A stretch of DNA of 64,000 nt from Gaiellasilicea sp963745775 (GCA_963745775.1 CAVUYY010000015.1:124001-188000); one strand, 5' to 3'; positions 39,844-47,925 are shown, counted from the stretch's first letter. The notes: generated by a model not told the origin, from the sequence alone. Made by a program: numbers and translations.

Positions 39844-41229
39844 CTAGCTCTCCGCTCGCACACGCAGCACCGCCGCGGGTCGCGCCGGGTGCTGCGCCGG
39901 CTGCAGGCGCTCGTCCGTTCCATATCCGCCGGGCACGGGGATGTAGAACTCGGGGTACCCCCACATGCCGTGCTCGGAGATGTCCAGGCCGGCATGCTCG
40001 TCCTCGGCGTCGGTGCGGATGCCGATCGTCTTCTTGAAGGCAAAGAGGACGAGGAACGACGCGCTGAACGTGAATGCGCCCACGGCCGCGAGGCCGAGCG
40101 CCTGGACGCCGAGCTGGTGCAGCCCGCCCCCGTAGAAGAGGCCGCCGCTTCCCGTGTCCAACCTCTCCGCGAGTGACGGCACGGTCAGGAACCCGAGCGC
40201 AAGCGTGCCCCAGACACCCGACATGCCGTGCGCCGCGATCGCCCCGACCGGATCGTCGAGGCCGATCCGCTCGACGAGGAGGATGCCGAACACGACGATC
40301 ACGCCGGCGACGAAGCCGATCAGGATCGCCCCCCACGGCGCGACGAACGCGCAGGCCGCTGTGATCGCGACCAGCGCAGCGATCGCGCCGTTCAGCATCA
40401 TCGAGAGGTCTGGCTTCTTGATCACGAGCCACGACGTGAACACTGCGCCGAGCACGCCGGACGCAGCCGCGAGATTCGTGTTCAGGGCGACATAGGCGAA
40501 GAAGCCGACGCCGCCGAAGTCGACCGAGAGGGTGGACCCGGCGTTGAAACCGAACCAGCCGAACCAGAGGATGATCACGCCGAGCGTCGTGAACGCCATG
40601 TTGTGCCCCGGAATCGCGTTCGGCAGCTTGTCCGCGCCGAACTTGCCGATCCTCGGGCCGAGCAGGATCGCGCCGGCAAGCCCGGCGAGCGCGCCCTGGT
40701 AGTGAACGACCGTCGAGCCCGCGAAGTCCTGCATCCCCTTCGCGAAGAGCCAGCCGTCCGGACTCCAGATCCAGTGCGAGACGAGCGAGTAGATCAGCGT
40801 GAAGACCGCGCCGAATGCGAAGTAGACCCAGAGCCGAGTCCGTTCGGCCATCGCTCCCCAGACGATCGCGAGCGAGACTGCCGCGAAGACGACCTCGAAC
40901 ATGTACCCCGCTGCCGCCGGAATCGCGGCGAACCAGCTGAACGGCGCCGAGCCGACCGCGAGGAGCTCGTCCACGGAGGGCACGAAGCCGGAGCCGCCCC
41001 AGAGGCCGTTGCCGCCGTCCCCGAACGCGATCCCAAACCCGACGAGGTAGTAGACGACCGAGGCGAGCGCGAGCACGAGCACGTTCTTCGCCGCGATGTG
41101 GCCGACGTTCTTCATCCGGGTCAGCCCAGCCTCGAGGAAGGCGAACCCGGCCTGCATGAACATCACCAGGACGGCGGCGAGCACGACCCAGATCGTGCTC
41201 GTCGCAATGGCGAGCTCCTTGGTCGTCAT
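39844..41229 (-). CDS. amt: ammonium transporter
   Basis: The 461-residue membrane protein has about 11 hydrophobic helices and Amt/MEP hallmarks: VLVMFMQAGFAFLEAGL, the ammonium-recruiting aromatic region near SHWIWSPDGWL, DFAGSTVVHYQGALAGLAGA, and the pore histidines in PGHNMAFTTLG and AAHGMSGVWG. It takes up ammonium and is blocked by PII binding to its cytoplasmic face. A 50-residue tail follows the last helix. Its ATG overlaps the glnK stop in ATGA. Confidence 0.96.
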   Translation of the reverse strand: MTTKELAIATSTIWVVLAAVLVMFMQAGFAFLEAGLTRMKNVGHIAAKNVLVLALASVVYYLVGFGIAFGDGGNGLWGGSGFVPSVDELLAVGSAPFSWFAAIPAAAGYMFEVVFAAVSLAIVWGAMAERTRLWVYFAFGAVFTLIYSLVSHWIWSPDGWLFAKGMQDFAGSTVVHYQGALAGLAGAILLGPRIGKFGADKLPNAIPGHNMAFTTLGVIILWFGWFGFNAGSTLSVDFGGVGFFAYVALNTNLAAASGVLGAVFTSWLVIKKPDLSMMLNGAIAALVAITAACAFVAPWGAILIGFVAGVIVVFGILLVERIGLDDPVGAIAAHGMSGVWGTLALGFLTVPSLAERLDTGSGGLFYGGGLHQLGVQALGLAAVGAFTFSASFLVLFAFKKTIGIRTDAEDEHAGLDISEHGMWGYPEFYIPVPGGYGTDERLQPAQHPARPAAVLRVRAES

Positions 41230-41576
41230 GAAGCATCGACCTCCTCGAGCCGCTTGCCGGTTCGGTTGTGGGTGACGCCGAGGATCGGCGTCGTCCAGCA
41301 GATCCCGTCGCCCGACTCGTGCCCGCTTCGAGCCGCGTCGGCCACCGCCGCGACCACATCGTCGGCGAGCTCATCCGGGACGACGAACATCAGGTGCGCC
41401 TTCGGCAAGAATCTCGACTCGAACACCCGGCCCCGGTACTCGTGCGTGATTCCGGGCTGGCGACCGTGGCCGACCGCCTCGATCACCGTGACTCCCACGT
41501 GCCCCGTTTGCTCCGTCACGGCATCCATCACGGTCTCCACCCGCTCGCGAATCACGACTGCCTCCACCTTCACCAT
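41226..41576 (-). CDS. glnK: PII signal protein, divergent GlnK
   Basis: The 116-residue protein (ATG 41576; a GTG at 41573 has better spacing from the GAGGAGGA ribosome-binding site) is a PII trimer subunit coupled to amt. T-loop Tyr47, Arg48 and Gly49 (equivalent to 46-48 in E. coli GlnB) are kept, so plugging Amt remains possible. But Phe52 replaces the modified Tyr51, Ile92 replaces Lys90 and His103 replaces Arg101; Lys59, Arg105 and GRQ are kept. Uridylylation or adenylylation at Tyr51 is therefore impossible and ATP binding may be altered. Confidence 0.9.
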   Translation of the reverse strand: MVKVEAVVIRERVETVMDAVTEQTGHVGVTVIEAVGHGRQPGITHEYRGRVFESRFLPKAHLMFVVPDELADDVVAAVADAARSGHESGDGICWTTPILGVTHNRTGKRLEEVDAS

Positions 41577-41595
41577 TCCTCCTCCTCGGTCCACG

Positions 41596-41631
41596 AAAAA
41601 AGCGCCCGAGAGCTAAGAGCTCTCGAGGCGC
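41596..41631 (-). terminator. intrinsic terminator in the glnK leader (attenuator)
   Basis: On the minus strand GCGCCTCGAGAGCT, loop CTT, AGCTCTCGGGCGC pair over 13 bp with one bulge, followed at once by six T. It sits 20 bp upstream of the glnK start, in the direction of glnK transcription, so it must be bypassed for glnK-amt expression. Confidence 0.8.
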
Positions 41632-41690
41632 CGATGCCTCCGTGTCGCGCCTTCGACGGCGCGGCAACACGCGAAACCCTAGACGATCCT
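41602..41690 (-). promoter_or_regulatory. structured glnK-amt leader, candidate riboswitch
   Basis: Reading leftward from 41690: CTAGGGTTTCGCG (41682-41670), a hairpin CGCGCC-gtcgaa-GGCGCG (41663-41646) extended by GTGT/ACAC, then ACACGGAGGCATCGGC. GAGGC (41640-41636) can pair with GCCTC (41629-41625), which lies inside the terminator's first arm, so the two structures exclude each other. The boxes CTAGGGTT..CG and ACACGGAGG-AT recall the ykkC riboswitch family from memory, but its central CUGGUCCGAGAG is missing, so the class is undecided. Confidence 0.55.
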
Positions 41691-41870
41691 CCGGACGCAT
41701 GCAATGACCATTGGACGGCGACGCCTCACGGCGGTGATCGCCTACCGCACCTGCCCTTCACACCTTGACCACCAGGACAGTGGATAGAACGACCGGCCGG
41801 TTCCGTCTTCAAAGGCTAGAATGCGGAGCCGCGCGGTAGAAGAGGAAAGTCCTGCAAATCCGCGCTATTC

Positions 41871-41942
41871 GCCCCCGTAGCTCAGTGGATAGAGCAGCGG
41901 TTTCCTAAACCGCGTGCACAAGTTCGATTCTTGTCGGGGGCA
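41871..41942 (+). tRNA. tRNA-Arg (anticodon CCU)
   Basis: A complete 72-nt cloverleaf: acceptor GCCCCCG/CGGGGGC with discriminator A, D arm GCTC...GAGC, anticodon stem GCGGT/ACCGC with loop TTCCTAA, variable GTGC and T arm ACAAG-TTCGATT-CTTGT. CCA is not encoded. It reads AGG codons. Its first 45 nt recur at 18709. Confidence 0.97.
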
Positions 41943-42353
41943 TCTTTTACCTGCTCAAAGGCCTATTGTGTTGTCTTAATAGAAGACAGTCGCCGGTAGC
42001 ACAACCCCATTCCGCGTAGGCGCAACGGATGCCGGACCGCCCGGACGAAACGTGTCCTCGCCCACACCATCACCGGGGCGATAGGTACAGCTGGGCAGCT
42101 GGTCGTTGGTCGAGAGGGCCATCCTCGCCTCCCTCGACCGCCGCGAACCCTGCCCTAGAGGGGTGCGCGCACCAGCTCAAGGCCCGAAAGGCGCGCCGCC
42201 GCTACTCGAGGAGGAATGCGCATGCCACGGCAACTGACGAAGCGCTGAGCGGAGCGCGACAACCGCTGCTGGCGTGCCGGCTGCAAGTCCAGCGCCTCGC
42301 CGAAAGCCCTGACCTGCGATTCTCCAGCGACCTGGCGGGGTAGTCCTCGCAGC
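41943..42353. other. 411 bp without a recognisable gene
   Basis: Downstream of the tRNA the sequence is less GC-rich at first and then has short open frames with Arg/Pro-rich, unconserved-looking products in several directions. A CGAGGAGGA ribosome-binding-like sequence near 42209 precedes an ATG that is stopped after eight codons. No integrase or attachment repeat is visible next to the tRNA. Confidence 0.5.
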
Positions 42354-42563
42354 ATGGAAACCGCCGGTCGAGTCTTGCTGGGTGCTGCTCTCGTTTTCGC
42401 AATCCTCGGTGTCGGCGCACTTGCCATCTCAAAGCTGGGCGTTGATCGGCTCCCGGCGACGCTCACCTGGCGATCAGAGAACATGACCGTCTACGTGCCG
42501 GTAGGGCTAATGGTCGTTGCGTCGATCGTGGGGACGATCGTGCTGAACTTCTTCCGGCGGTAG
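42354..42563 (+). CDS. small membrane protein, DUF2905 family
   Basis: The 69-residue product has two TM helices (about 5-26 and 47-66) joined by a short loop with the family pattern DRLPATLTWRSENMTVYVPV, matching DUF2905 proteins (LPGDI-x-FYFP type). Their role is unknown; in other bacteria they often lie near ruvB/queA genes, which are not here. ATG 42354 is preceded by a weak TAGTCC, 7 nt upstream. Isolated in a sparse region. Confidence 0.8.
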   Translation: METAGRVLLGAALVFAILGVGALAISKLGVDRLPATLTWRSENMTVYVPVGLMVVASIVGTIVLNFFRR

Positions 42564-42604
42564 CCGGGTTGACTCGCCTGGGACAATCGGTTCGGGGTCG
42601 TCAC

Positions 42605-42706
42605 ATGAGGCGTTTGGCTCTTATCAGCGGAGCTGCTTCGATCTTGGCAACGGTCATGACTGCTTCGGGGGCTGGCACGGCCGCCGCGCCGACGTTTGAG
42701 CGGGGA
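42605..42706 (+). pseudogene. orphan signal-peptide segment
   Basis: ATG 42605 opens MRRLALISGAASILATVMT then ASGAGTAAAPTFERG, a clear signal peptide with an AxA-type cut. The frame then runs into the 42729 gene in another frame and yields only Arg-rich sequence. Either an exported protein has lost its body or an indel separates it from its continuation. Confidence 0.4.
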
Positions 42707-42728
42707 CGTCGGGGGCGAGACCGGATGG

Positions 42729-43208
42729 ATGAGGCTGCTGCTCGGGATCTACCTCAACGATCAGCTCGCTCTCGGAGTCGCAGGAAGGGAGCTTGCACGG
42801 CGGGCGGCGTCGGAGAACACGGGCAGCGAGCTCGGCGCGTTCCTGGAGCGGCTTGCGCTTGAGGTGACCGAGGACGTTGAGGTGCTCGAAGCCGTCATGA
42901 AGCGCCTCGGGATCCCGCTGAGCCGGATGAAGCGGCCGCTCGCGCTCGTTGCGGAGCGCCTCGGGCGGCTGAAGCCGAACGGGCAGCTGCGCGGCTACTC
43001 GCCGCTGAGCCGTTTCGTCGAGCTCGAGTCGCTTGCCCTCGGACTTGACGGGAAGAAGCTCCTGTGGGCGAACCTGCGCGACCTCGCGCAGGTCGGGGAT
43101 CGTCTAGCGGACGTCGACTTCGGCGCCCTGATCGAACGCGCCACCCGACAGCGCGAGGAACTCGAGCCGTTCCGGGTCGCGGCCGGCCACGAGTCGCTGA
43201 CGCGCTGA
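42729..43208 (+). CDS. conserved helical protein of unknown function
   Basis: From ATG 42729 the 159-residue product is all-helical: MRLLLGIYLNDQLALGVAG, LEVTEDVEVLEAVMKRLGI, then the segment LKPNGQLRGYSPLSRFVELE (three residues after the preceding helix) and a final long helix. The pattern (four-helix, Glu/His-poor metal positions) resembles a widespread actinobacterial hypothetical family related in shape to ferritin-like bundles, but no di-iron motif is evident. A TTG at 42696 would add 11 residues. Confidence 0.7.
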   Translation: MRLLLGIYLNDQLALGVAGRELARRAASENTGSELGAFLERLALEVTEDVEVLEAVMKRLGIPLSRMKRPLALVAERLGRLKPNGQLRGYSPLSRFVELESLALGLDGKKLLWANLRDLAQVGDRLADVDFGALIERATRQREELEPFRVAAGHESLTR

Positions 43209-43292
43209 TCGGCCGGAGATGTTCGCCGAGGTCAACAGGTGACGATTCTTCTTGCGACGCAGCGCGCGTTCCCTATCCCGTAGGAGGTAGCG

Positions 43293-43570
43293 GTGCCGGT
43301 CGTGCTCGTTCATCAAGGTGCGGGGCCTGACGAGGGAGAGCGACGAAGAACCGTCTGAAGGATCACCGGTAAGGGCCGCCTGGAGTCTCCTGCGGACAAG
43401 GTCTGCTGGTTCACACGGCAGGAGAAGCTGGGGCGGCTTTCGGGTAGCCGATGTGTGGGAGTCAGAGAGGCGGCCGCGCGATTCGGAGAGCAGCTGGTCC
43501 GGTTCTGCAAGAGGCGGGAATCACGGCGAAGCCTGAGCTCTATCCGACGCATACCTTCGTGTCGGGCTAG
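43293..43570 (+). pseudogene. remnant of a small conserved protein (several frame shifts and a stop)
   Basis: An AGGAGGT site precedes GTG 43293 (VPVVLVHQGAGPD). After an in-frame TGA the same frame gives TGKGRLESPAD; other frames then supply LLVHTAGEAGAAF, FRVADVWESE, ARFGEQLV and VLQEAGITAKPELYPTHTFVSG to TAG 43570. In order, these pieces match a compact antibiotic-monooxygenase-like small protein common in actinobacteria. At least four disruptions in 280 bp exceed the indel rate elsewhere, favouring genuine decay. Confidence 0.65.
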
Positions 43571-43732
43571 CCGTCGTTAGTTCGCCCGACTGCCGCAGCC
43601 CTGATGTCCGAAAGAAGCGGGGGCGGCCGCCCCGAGCTCCGCGCCTAGTGAAGCGACCCCGTCAGCTCTAGTCGCGGACAAGCCGCACACGGCCGCCCAG
43701 ATTGTTTCTATCGTTACAAGCGGTGTATAAGA

Positions 43733-43749
43733 TCCCCCATTCGGGGGAT
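43733..43749. promoter_or_regulatory. inverted repeat shared with 16541-16557
   Basis: TCCCCCATTCGGGGGAT, here extended to GATCCCCC-attc-GGGGGATT with arms pairing at 7 of 8 positions. It lies about 36 bp before the GTG at 43786 and close after a TGTATAAG sequence that could be a -10. Confidence 0.4.
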
Positions 43750-43785
43750 TAAGGGCGCTTCCGGCGGCAGTGGCGAGAGAGTCTG

Positions 43786-44079
43786 GTGACAGAACAGCGG
43801 AACGATGAGAAGAAGCGGACGGACGCCCGTCTTCGGGTCGACTGGTTCGCCAGAGTGTTGGGCGACGAGTGGATGACTGACGGGGGCGGGATTTATCGGC
43901 GCGTGCCTGACTCGAGCGGCCCAACTGCACGACCTTCAAGCGATCCGTCATCGCAGAACGAACTTATCGATGCTCTGGCACCTGGGGCGAGAGTGCAACA
44001 AGAGTCCGTCCCGGCAGCCGCAGGCCGTGACAAGGAGCGATCGCCAGACGGGAACGGGCCTTCTTGGCCACCTCGGTAG
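43786..44079 (+). CDS. short hypothetical protein
   Basis: The GTG frame gives 97 residues: a charged start (MTEQRNDEKKRTDARLR), an aromatic motif VDWFARVLGDEW, GGGIYRRVPD and then Pro/Ser-rich sequence with little pattern. The first 45 residues look like a real small domain; the rest may be out of frame. An inverted repeat found also before a diguanylate cyclase lies upstream. Function unknown. Confidence 0.4.
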   Translation: MTEQRNDEKKRTDARLRVDWFARVLGDEWMTDGGGIYRRVPDSSGPTARPSSDPSSQNELIDALAPGARVQQESVPAAAGRDKERSPDGNGPSWPPR

Positions 44080-44158
44080 GGCGCTGTTTCGTTACAAGCT
44101 TTCCTCGCGCCTTATCGCGGCTTTCGGAAAAGTCTGGATTTCTTCTGCCGCGAAAGGA

Positions 44159-44187
44159 GGGGAGCGGCACGAGACGTGCCGCTCCCC
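44159..44187 (-). terminator. hairpin terminator of the secreted protease gene
   Basis: GGGGAGCGGCACG and CGTGCCGCTCCCC form a perfect 13-bp stem with a 3-nt loop, starting 17 bp after the protease stop; TCCTTTCG follows on the minus strand as a weak T tract. Confidence 0.75.
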
Positions 44188-44203
44188 GGACTTGCGGATG
44201 TGA

Positions 44204-45100
44204 CTAGAAGATGAAGTCCTGAGCGAGTTGTGTGTCGACGCGGTAGCCGAAGCCGGCGCCGTTGCAGTTGTTGTTGAGCACGAACGAGTTGACGGCGACG
44301 ATGTAGCCGTCGGCGCTGATCACCGGGCCACCCGAGTCACCGAAGCAGGTGCCACCGGAACCGCCGTGGCCCTGGCCGGGGTTGTTCGAGTAGTGCAGGT
44401 TCCAGCCTCCTGCGAGGGCGCTCTTCAGGTTGACGAAGCTGACCGTGCCGACCATCCGCTGCTTCAACGCGGACTCGACCGGCTTGACGGACTGAAGCCC
44501 GTAGCCGACCACGGTGAACTCGATGTTGCCCTGGCCCTTCGCCGTGTTCGCGGCAAGCGTGTCCAGGTAACCAAGCGGTGCGACCTGGCCGTAACTGGTC
44601 GGGTGATATTCACCGGTGACCCACTGGGTGATGTGAACGAGGCCGAGGTCATAGGTCTGCGGAACCGTCAACAGTCCCGTCCAGCCGGAGAGTGCCTCCG
44701 GGGTTCCGACAGCGGAGTAGCCGCCGCACGGGTAGCCCTCGACACCCGCGCAGAGATCCTCTGCTTCGGCGGCGAGGTTCGCGAGGTACTCCGGGTCGGT
44801 GACGATGATCTCATCGCCCACGGTGAACCAGATTCGGACTGAGGCGACCGGGTCGCCGCCTTCCCCGGTCGGATCGCTCACGCAGTGTCCCGCCGTCAGA
44901 AAGAGGCTGTCGCTGAGCAGGGAGCCGGTGCAGCGCCAGAGCGGATCCCCGTCCTCGTCGACCGCAACCATCAGCCCAACCCACGGATACACATTCTCCG
45001 AGTCCGGCTCACCGAACTTCACCGCATTCGCCGGCGAAGCGGCCACACCAGCCACCGTCACTGACAGGAGTACCACCAGCAAGGCAACAATCTTCTTCAC
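44204..45100 (-). CDS. secreted trypsin-like serine protease (S1 family)
   Basis: The 298-residue preproprotein has a clear signal peptide (MKKIVALLVVLLSVTVAGV, cut near ANA-V) and an S1 domain with His72 (LTAGHC), Asp151 (TYDLGL) and Ser256 (CFGDSGGPV). Cys57/Cys73, and other Cys, suggest disulfides. There is no long propeptide: the mature chain starts near residue 27. It would act outside the cell. Base composition is visibly lower in GC at wobble positions than in its neighbours, hinting at transfer. It ends in a strong hairpin. GTG 45100 is the start. Confidence 0.92.
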   Translation of the reverse strand: MKKIVALLVVLLSVTVAGVAASPANAVKFGEPDSENVYPWVGLMVAVDEDGDPLWRCTGSLLSDSLFLTAGHCVSDPTGEGGDPVASVRIWFTVGDEIIVTDPEYLANLAAEAEDLCAGVEGYPCGGYSAVGTPEALSGWTGLLTVPQTYDLGLVHITQWVTGEYHPTSYGQVAPLGYLDTLAANTAKGQGNIEFTVVGYGLQSVKPVESALKQRMVGTVSFVNLKSALAGGWNLHYSNNPGQGHGGSGGTCFGDSGGPVISADGYIVAVNSFVLNNNCNGAGFGYRVDTQLAQDFIF

Positions 45101-45337
45101 GTTCGACCCCCTAGATCACGGAAATGGACAGGGACGCTTTCTCCGTCCACAACACCGGCAAACCTAGGGAGCACAAGGCTGTTCCACTGTTGTTTCGAAA
45201 GGCGCCTGAATGGAGCAGTTGTAGAGATGGTCGCGCGCCCCTGAGGAGTAGCGGCGCTTCTCAACGCAATCCTGATCGGGGATTGTCCTCCCCTGAACCC
45301 GGTCGATGCGGCGGCGCGCGACCGTTCCTATCCGCCT

Positions 45338-45343
45338 TAAAGT
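45338..45343 (+). promoter_or_regulatory. -10 element of the alpha/beta hydrolase gene
   Basis: TAAAGT ends 5 nt before the ATG at 45349; no ribosome-binding site. Confidence 0.4.
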
Positions 45344-45348
45344 AGAGC

Positions 45349-46014
45349 ATGGCGCTGACCGTCCTTCCCCTCCAGGACGAGGCGCGCGACCGGTCGCTGC
45401 CAACAACGCTCTACGTCCCAGAGTCGGGCACGAACGCGCCCCTGATCGTCTTCGGACACGGCATTTGGGGCCATCCGCGAAAGTTCGCCGGCCTCTTCGC
45501 TCGGTGGGTCGAGGCGGGCTACGTCGTCGCGGCGCCGGCGTTTCCGCATACGAGCGACGAGAACCCGCCGCCGTACCTGAAAGAGGACGTCGCCAACCAG
45601 CCCGCCGACGTCTCCTTCGTGCTCGACGAGCTGCTAGAGCGCGGCTTTGGCGACGCGGAGCGTATCGGCGTCGGCGGCTATTCGCTGGGCGCGGCGACGG
45701 CGCTCGCAGTCGGCCTCCACCCCCGGTATGCCGACCCGCGCCTCCGCGCGGTCGCGGCCATCGCCGGCGGCTTGTTCCACCATCCGGCGTTCGCCCGCGA
45801 CGCGCTGCGGCCGCTACCGCTCTTGGTCGTCCACGGCACTGAGGACAAAGGCTACGGGGAGGCGCTGGAGCTCTACGAGATGGCGCAGGAACCGAAGGAA
45901 TTCGTGTCGATCGAGGGTGCAGGGCACGGCATCTGCCAGGACGACGGACAGCCGCACGCAACACGCGTCGCCGAGCTTACGACCGCGTTCTGGAACCGCT
46001 ATCTGCGAACCTAG
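45349..46014 (+). CDS. alpha/beta hydrolase (dienelactone-hydrolase/PAF-acetylhydrolase-like)
   Basis: The 221-residue cytoplasmic enzyme has the oxyanion-loop FGHGIWGHPRKF, nucleophile Ser112 in GGYSLGAA, Asp166 in VHGTEDKGY and His193 in GAGHGIC, a full catalytic triad. It likely cleaves an ester; the substrate is unknown. Single gene with a leaderless promoter. Confidence 0.9.
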   Translation: MALTVLPLQDEARDRSLPTTLYVPESGTNAPLIVFGHGIWGHPRKFAGLFARWVEAGYVVAAPAFPHTSDENPPPYLKEDVANQPADVSFVLDELLERGFGDAERIGVGGYSLGAATALAVGLHPRYADPRLRAVAAIAGGLFHHPAFARDALRPLPLLVVHGTEDKGYGEALELYEMAQEPKEFVSIEGAGHGICQDDGQPHATRVAELTTAFWNRYLRT

Positions 46015-46176
46015 CCGATGCCGTCGACAGCTAGCACAGAGGCGCCCTCGGCTACGGCGCCGACGTCGTCTTTGGCGGGAGGGACGAATTTCACGTGCGC
46101 GAGTGTTCTGGAAAAGACGCCTGAGGTGTCGGCACGATCCGCCTAGGCAACGGCCGTGATCGCTTTGCGTCGGCTT

Positions 46177-46581
46177 CTAGCTGCCTGCGCCGTAGCCGTC
46201 GACGCGCTCGGGATGGATCTGGATGATCACGCGCTTCTCGCCGGGGCCGAGGTAGGGGTACTTGTCCTCGCCTAGGTACTTCTTGGCGAGCAGGTTGATG
46301 TGCTCGAGCGCGCCCTCCTCCACGATCGTGGCGCTGCCGCTCACCATCACGTAGCCGGACTGCTGGTTTTCGGCGGGTAGGACAGTGACGGTCGCCCGCG
46401 GATCGCGCTCGATGTTCTTGACCTTCGTCCTCCCGAGAGCGCTGTTGACGAGCACGTTCACGCCGTCGTAGTCGATCCAGACGGGGGTCGCTTGGGGTGA
46501 CCCGTCCTCGCGAATCGTCGCGATCACGCCCCAGTTGCGGTCGGTGAAGAGCTTCGCCTGATTCTCGCTCAACGTCGTCAT
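46177..46581 (-). CDS. PPOX-class F420/flavin-dependent protein
   Basis: The 134-residue split-barrel protein has GVIATIREDGSPQATPVWIDYDG, RTKVKNIERDPRATVTVL and a C-terminal HPERVDGYG, matching F420-dependent members of the pyridoxamine-phosphate-oxidase-like family. It probably binds F420 as a dimer and reduces a small molecule. A GGAGG ribosome-binding site precedes the ATG. Confidence 0.9.
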   Translation of the reverse strand: MTTLSENQAKLFTDRNWGVIATIREDGSPQATPVWIDYDGVNVLVNSALGRTKVKNIERDPRATVTVLPAENQQSGYVMVSGSATIVEEGALEHINLLAKKYLGEDKYPYLGPGEKRVIIQIHPERVDGYGAGS

Positions 46582-46712
46582 CTCTGGGCCTCCGCGGTCG
46601 CACGCTTGTGCGGCAATGCTCGTTTCTTGGACATACCTTTCAACGCACTTCCGAGTTAACGTACAGGTCGCGGTTCTTCATCCTCAGCCGGTCGCGTAGG
46701 CGCCGAAAGTCG

Positions 46713-46718
46713 TAACCT
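46713..46718 (+). promoter_or_regulatory. -10 element of the 46725 gene
   Basis: TAACCT ends 6 nt before the GTG at 46725. Confidence 0.4.
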
Positions 46719-46724
46719 GTCGGC

Positions 46725-47063
46725 GTGAACGAGCGGAAGCGACGGATCGGGGAAAACGAAGCGATTTTTCGCGAGATCAACGACCAGGCCAGTGCGCTCA
46801 CCACGGGCCTGTCGATAGCAAGCGACAACCTAAAGGTCGTGTGCGAGTGCGGTGCGCCACGCTGTCTGGACGAAATCCTGATTCCTGTTGCCGAATACGC
46901 CCGAGTACGGGACGACCCCACGCTGTTCATCATCCGGCCCGGCCACGACCTGCCGGAAACCGAGACGGTCACCGCGAAGGCGAAAGAACATTGGATCGTC
47001 CGCAAGGATCCCGGACTTCCCGAAACGGTCGCACGTGCGACCGATCCCCGCTCAATGAGCTAA
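46725..47063 (+). CDS. conserved actinobacterial Cys-x-Cys hypothetical protein
   Basis: The 112-residue product has an N-terminal helix (ENEAIFREINDQAS), a Cys cluster VCECGAPRCLDEI (CxCx4C) in the middle, EYARVRDDPTLFIIRPGHD and a final basic strand. This helix plus Cys-cluster plus PGH layout is common in short actinobacterial proteins of unknown role; the three Cys probably bind zinc (inference). GTG start, leaderless. It stands alone, convergent with the DUF72 gene. Confidence 0.75.
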   Translation: MNERKRRIGENEAIFREINDQASALTTGLSIASDNLKVVCECGAPRCLDEILIPVAEYARVRDDPTLFIIRPGHDLPETETVTAKAKEHWIVRKDPGLPETVARATDPRSMS

Positions 47064-47094
47064 CGCGGGACGCAAGCCTCCCAGGGCGTCATCG

Positions 47095-47925
47095 TCATGC
47101 GCGATCCGCAGGTTCTTCGGGGGTTGCGCTTCCACCCCCGCTCACGGTCGGCACTGATCGACGCCGGAGCAGCTTCTTGAGAATGGTGGCGTTCTTGATC
47201 GCGTACCCCTCCCAGTCGTTGTTGAAATACGCGAAGACGTCGGCCTGCTTCGACCAGCGGTCGAGTCGCTCAGCCCACTCGGCGAGCTCGGAGTGCGAGT
47301 AATTACCGTTTCGGCCACGGGTGCCACCGTGAAATCGCACGAACGTGAAGTCGGCCGTGAGCTCGTGCGTCTGGAACGTGTTCACCGTGGGGCGGTCGGC
47401 TATTACGAGCGCGGCCCGATGCTTCCGCAGGAGCGAGTACGTTTCCTCGCGGAACCACGACGAATGGCGGAACTCAAAGGCGTGTCGGCGCCCATCGTGG
47501 AGCTGCTCGAGCGCGCCCTCGAGCCGATCTGGGTCGTAGCGAAAGGTCGGCGGCAGCTGCCAGAGCAGCGGCCCGAGCTTCGGTGATCGCAGCAGCGGAT
47601 CGATTCGTTCGTAGAGCAGCGGCAGGTGTTCTTCGACGGCGCGTAGGCGTTTGATATGCGTGATGTAACGGCTGATCTTGACTGAGCAGATGAACTCAGG
47701 CGGTAATTCCCTCACCCAGCGCGCAACAACAGCTGTCTCCGGCAGCCGATAAAACGTCGAGTTCAGTTCGACTGTGTCGAAATGCTCGGCGTAATACGTG
47801 AGCCAGTCGCGGGGTGGGAGGCGTGGGGGATAAAAGACACCTGCCCGCCAATGAGAGTAGTTCCAGCCCGAGCAACCGATCCGCAGTTCGCGAGACGGTT
47901 CCACCTCAGGGACACGACTCTCCAT
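47095..47925 (-). CDS. DUF72 family TIM-barrel-like protein
   Basis: The 276-residue protein matches DUF72: IGCSGWNYSHWRAGVFYPP at the start, YAEHFDTVELNSTFYRLP, LGPLLWQLPPTF, FEFRHSSWF and VFAYFNNDWEGYAIKNA. The fold is a TIM barrel; biochemical role unknown. It follows the F420-dependent gene after 12 bp on the same strand, so they are probably co-transcribed. Confidence 0.93.
   Translation of the reverse strand: MESRVPEVEPSRELRIGCSGWNYSHWRAGVFYPPRLPPRDWLTYYAEHFDTVELNSTFYRLPETAVVARWVRELPPEFICSVKISRYITHIKRLRAVEEHLPLLYERIDPLLRSPKLGPLLWQLPPTFRYDPDRLEGALEQLHDGRRHAFEFRHSSWFREETYSLLRKHRAALVIADRPTVNTFQTHELTADFTFVRFHGGTRGRNGNYSHSELAEWAERLDRWSKQADVFAYFNNDWEGYAIKNATILKKLLRRRSVPTVSGGGSATPEEPADRA

Noticed and set aside
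40228..41616. 462-residue plus-strand open frame
   Set aside because: Antisense to amt and glnK; product is almost entirely charged residues.
42029..42343. 104-residue plus-strand frame after the tRNA
   Set aside because: Arg/Pro/His-rich composition, no hydrophobic core, no ribosome-binding site or -10; looks like chance in GC-rich DNA.
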